From Prevotella sp. oral taxon 376 (GTDB lineage: Bacteria; Bacteroidota; Bacteroidia; Bacteroidales; Bacteroidaceae), in NCBI RefSeq assembly GCF_003043945.1, contig NZ_PYXG01000001.1:744001-808000 (forward strand): 64,000 nucleotides of DNA, read 5' to 3'. The position numbers and the translations under genes were made by a program. A model generated the notes under the pieces. It did not search any database and was not told the DNA's origin. It worked only from the letters and a program-made list of their open reading frames with translations. Below are positions 62,418 to 64,000 of this stretch, in pieces. Every line of letters begins with the position of its first letter. Position 1 is the stretch's first letter.

Positions 62418-63590
62418 TTATTCAAAGAAACGATATGTTCTCGGCATTTTTTCCATGGCTACCCTATTTCTCTGATGCCGTTTCGACTCTATGGAGATAA
62501 CGGCGGAATGCTTCTCGTGAGGAATGTCGTAGAGCAGCCGCAGGGGCTTCTCGGCCGTTCCCATGAGGCTCAAGGTAGCTTCTTTCGTGGAAAAATAAGC
62601 CACCAGCCGCTTCTTGGAGTTTGTCAATAATTTATCATAGCTCGAACGACTCTCATAATATTTATACGACACATACGACGGATAATAGGCCTCACCCCGC
62701 CGCTCAAATCGGATGCTGGTGTCTATCGTCCAATCCTCATAGCGCAAGCCGACAGCGGCCCTGACCACAGAAAGGACAAGGGAGTTCATCTTCTCGTCAA
62801 GGTTACACCGCAAGCCTGTGGAGCGCGAGACTTCGAGGACGGCGCAGCGAGCGGTGTCCATCGTCAGCGTTCCACGATCGTCGCCGTACTTCGGCGACCA
62901 GAAGACCAACTGTACGATATTTCTGTCTGCACCTCCGTAGGTCTCGTTCACCCTAAAGACATGCCGCCGAACAAACTTCCGGTCGATGGATGCCGCCGCA
63001 TTCTCATAGAGCATCAGCTGCATGTCATAGAAATCCACGCCCGCGGTAGTGTCTTTATAGGACACCACATTGCTCTCCGGACACACCTGATACATGCTGT
63101 CCCTGTCTAAATTACGGAGCGAAGGCACATACATGATTCCCCTGCTTCGAAAGGCATAGGCCGCGGAGTCGCCGATGTTGCGCTTGTCATAGTCGTAGGC
63201 GGCATAGCTGTCTGCCGGCTGATACAGTCGCGATCGGACTTTCAGGAAACGCATAAGCTTTTCCTTTATCCATTCGGGCTCCTCATCCCTTACCGTAACC
63301 TCCGACAGAAACTGAACCTTAGGCTCCAGGAAAACGGTGTCCGTAAGGCTTCGCAGCACCACGGAACGATAGCTCAGATGGGATATCGTCAGCCGCTTGA
63401 AGGGAAACCGCACCACGGCCACGCCGTTGCTGTCCGACGAAGTGGCAAGAACGCCTTTCCCGTTGATCGTGTAAAGGCTCGCATGAGATACCGGAGTGCC
63501 GTTCACCTTGTCCCACACCACGCACCTCTCCTGTGCCGCGCACGAAACCGTGAAAAACAAACAGACCGACAGAATTCGGAAAAAACGCAT
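62418..63590 (-). CDS. Exported carboxypeptidase-regulatory-like protein of unknown function
   Basis: A 390-residue secreted protein: signal peptide (MRFFRILSVCLFFTVSCAAQ), a carboxypeptidase-regulatory-like beta domain at about 22-95 (VNGTPVSHASLYTINGKG, FLSEVTVRDEE) and a C-terminal 280-residue region typical of uncharacterised Bacteroidota surface proteins (many Tyr, Arg and Asp). There is no TonB-dependent barrel after it. Function is unknown; a role in the cell envelope is likely. Confidence 0.75.
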   Translation of the reverse strand: MRFFRILSVCLFFTVSCAAQERCVVWDKVNGTPVSHASLYTINGKGVLATSSDSNGVAVVRFPFKRLTISHLSYRSVVLRSLTDTVFLEPKVQFLSEVTVRDEEPEWIKEKLMRFLKVRSRLYQPADSYAAYDYDKRNIGDSAAYAFRSRGIMYVPSLRNLDRDSMYQVCPESNVVSYKDTTAGVDFYDMQLMLYENAAASIDRKFVRRHVFRVNETYGGADRNIVQLVFWSPKYGDDRGTLTMDTARCAVLEVSRSTGLRCNLDEKMNSLVLSVVRAAVGLRYEDWTIDTSIRFERRGEAYYPSYVSYKYYESRSSYDKLLTNSKKRLVAYFSTKEATLSLMGTAEKPLRLLYDIPHEKHSAVISIESKRHQRNRVAMEKMPRTYRFFE

Positions 63591-63610
63591 TTAAATTATT
63601 TCTTTGAATA

Positions 63611-63618
63611 CAAAGATA
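63611..63618 (-). promoter_or_regulatory. -7 promoter box of the exported protein at 62418-63590
   Basis: TATCTTTG on the minus strand, 20 bases before the ATG at 63590. Confidence 0.6.
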
Positions 63619-63681
63619 GCACATTCACGGCGATTTTGAAAATTATGAGCCTTATTTTAAAATTTTATCGTGAAATTAATG

Positions 63682-63689
63682 TATCTTTG
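63682..63689 (+). promoter_or_regulatory. -7 promoter box of cysS
   Basis: TATCTTTG, 31 bases before the cysS ATG. Confidence 0.6.
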
Positions 63690-63720
63690 CACCTAATTAA
63701 TAAATAGTGTACAGAAAATC

Positions 63721-64000
63721 ATGGGACAGACTTTGCTTATCTATAATACCCTTACCCGCCAGAAGGAGGTTTTCAAGCCCTTGCACGCACCGAATGTGGG
63801 CATGTATGTCTGCGGGCCTACCGTCTATGGCGACCCGCACTTGGGACATGCCCGGCCGGCCATCACCTTCGACATCCTCTTCCGCTACCTGAAGCATCTG
63901 GGATACAAGGTGCGCTATGTGCGCAACATCACCGATGTGGGCCATCTGGAGCACGATGCCGATGAGGGCGACGACAAGATAGAGAAGAAGGCGCGGCTGG
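63721..64000 (+). CDS. cysS: Cysteinyl-tRNA synthetase, N-terminal part
   Basis: Class I aminoacyl-tRNA synthetase that charges tRNA-Cys; the frame runs off the window after 93 codons. The start [20 protein letters not shown] is family-typical. It shows the zinc-ligand cysteine in [10 protein letters not shown], the HIGH-equivalent HLGH in [15 protein letters not shown] and the [10 protein letters not shown] segment. The remainder, including KMSKS, is beyond the window. Confidence 0.95.
   Translation, partial: MGQTLLIYNTLTRQKEVFKPLHAPNVGMYVCGPTVYGDPHLGHARPAITFDILFRYLKHLGYKVRYVRNITDVGHLEHDADEGDDKIEKKARL

Overview
The window is chromosomal DNA from a member of the Bacteroidota, most likely a Prevotella-type organism. 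The signs are at least twenty -7 promoter boxes of the phylum form TAnnTTTG (mostly TATCTTTG), a SusC/SusD pair with a hybrid two-component-type regulator, phylum-typical proteins (long DeoC, S41 peptidase beside ParE, three-gene fumarate reductase/succinate dehydrogenase) and roughly half G+C. No rRNA, tRNA, insertion sequence, prophage or CRISPR array was seen.

Layout. 1-9.4 kb: a partial secreted protein, the ruvB-coaD-ybeY cluster, a leftward GNAT-parE-S41 peptidase operon, then a methyltransferase and a glycerophosphodiesterase. 9.9-13.4 kb: the fumarate reductase/succinate dehydrogenase operon. 13.6-31.5 kb: housekeeping genes (mnmG, apt, uvrC, dtd, a MazG-like enzyme, deoC, a polyprenyl synthase, polA, a CDF transporter, ychF, lgt, mutS). 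31.5-32.8 kb: a histidine acid phosphatase.

33.1-48.1 kb is a fructan utilization locus. It holds a fructokinase, a fructose-type MFS permease, three GH32 enzymes, SusD, SusC, and a periplasmic-binding-protein/HisKA/receiver/AraC regulator. The apparent logic is SusCD capture and import, GH32 cleavage to fructose, import by the MFS carrier, phosphorylation by the PfkB kinase, and control by the fructose-sensing regulator. Two features stand out. The regulator lacks the whole ATP-binding kinase domain. The susC and GH32 promoters share a two-box upstream element with the same 21-bp box spacing and the same distance to the -7 box.

48.1-53.7 kb: a papain-like lipoprotein, a U32 peptidase, SufE, a secreted two-domain aspartic protease, a SpoU methyltransferase and an AraC regulator. 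54.3-59.4 kb is accessory: a McrBC type IV restriction system with an inverted repeat over its promoter, a small helix-turn-helix ORF and an AlkZ-like winged-helix protein with different codon use. 59.5-62.1 kb: secreted flavin-reductase-like and dienelactone-hydrolase-like proteins and a frameshifted aldo/keto reductase. The window ends inside cysS.

Between genes there are two dispersed repeat families with a 22-bp period (two loci each) and one 41-bp-period tandem array. All of these lie downstream of at least one gene. A pair of near-consensus parS palindromes flanks apt.
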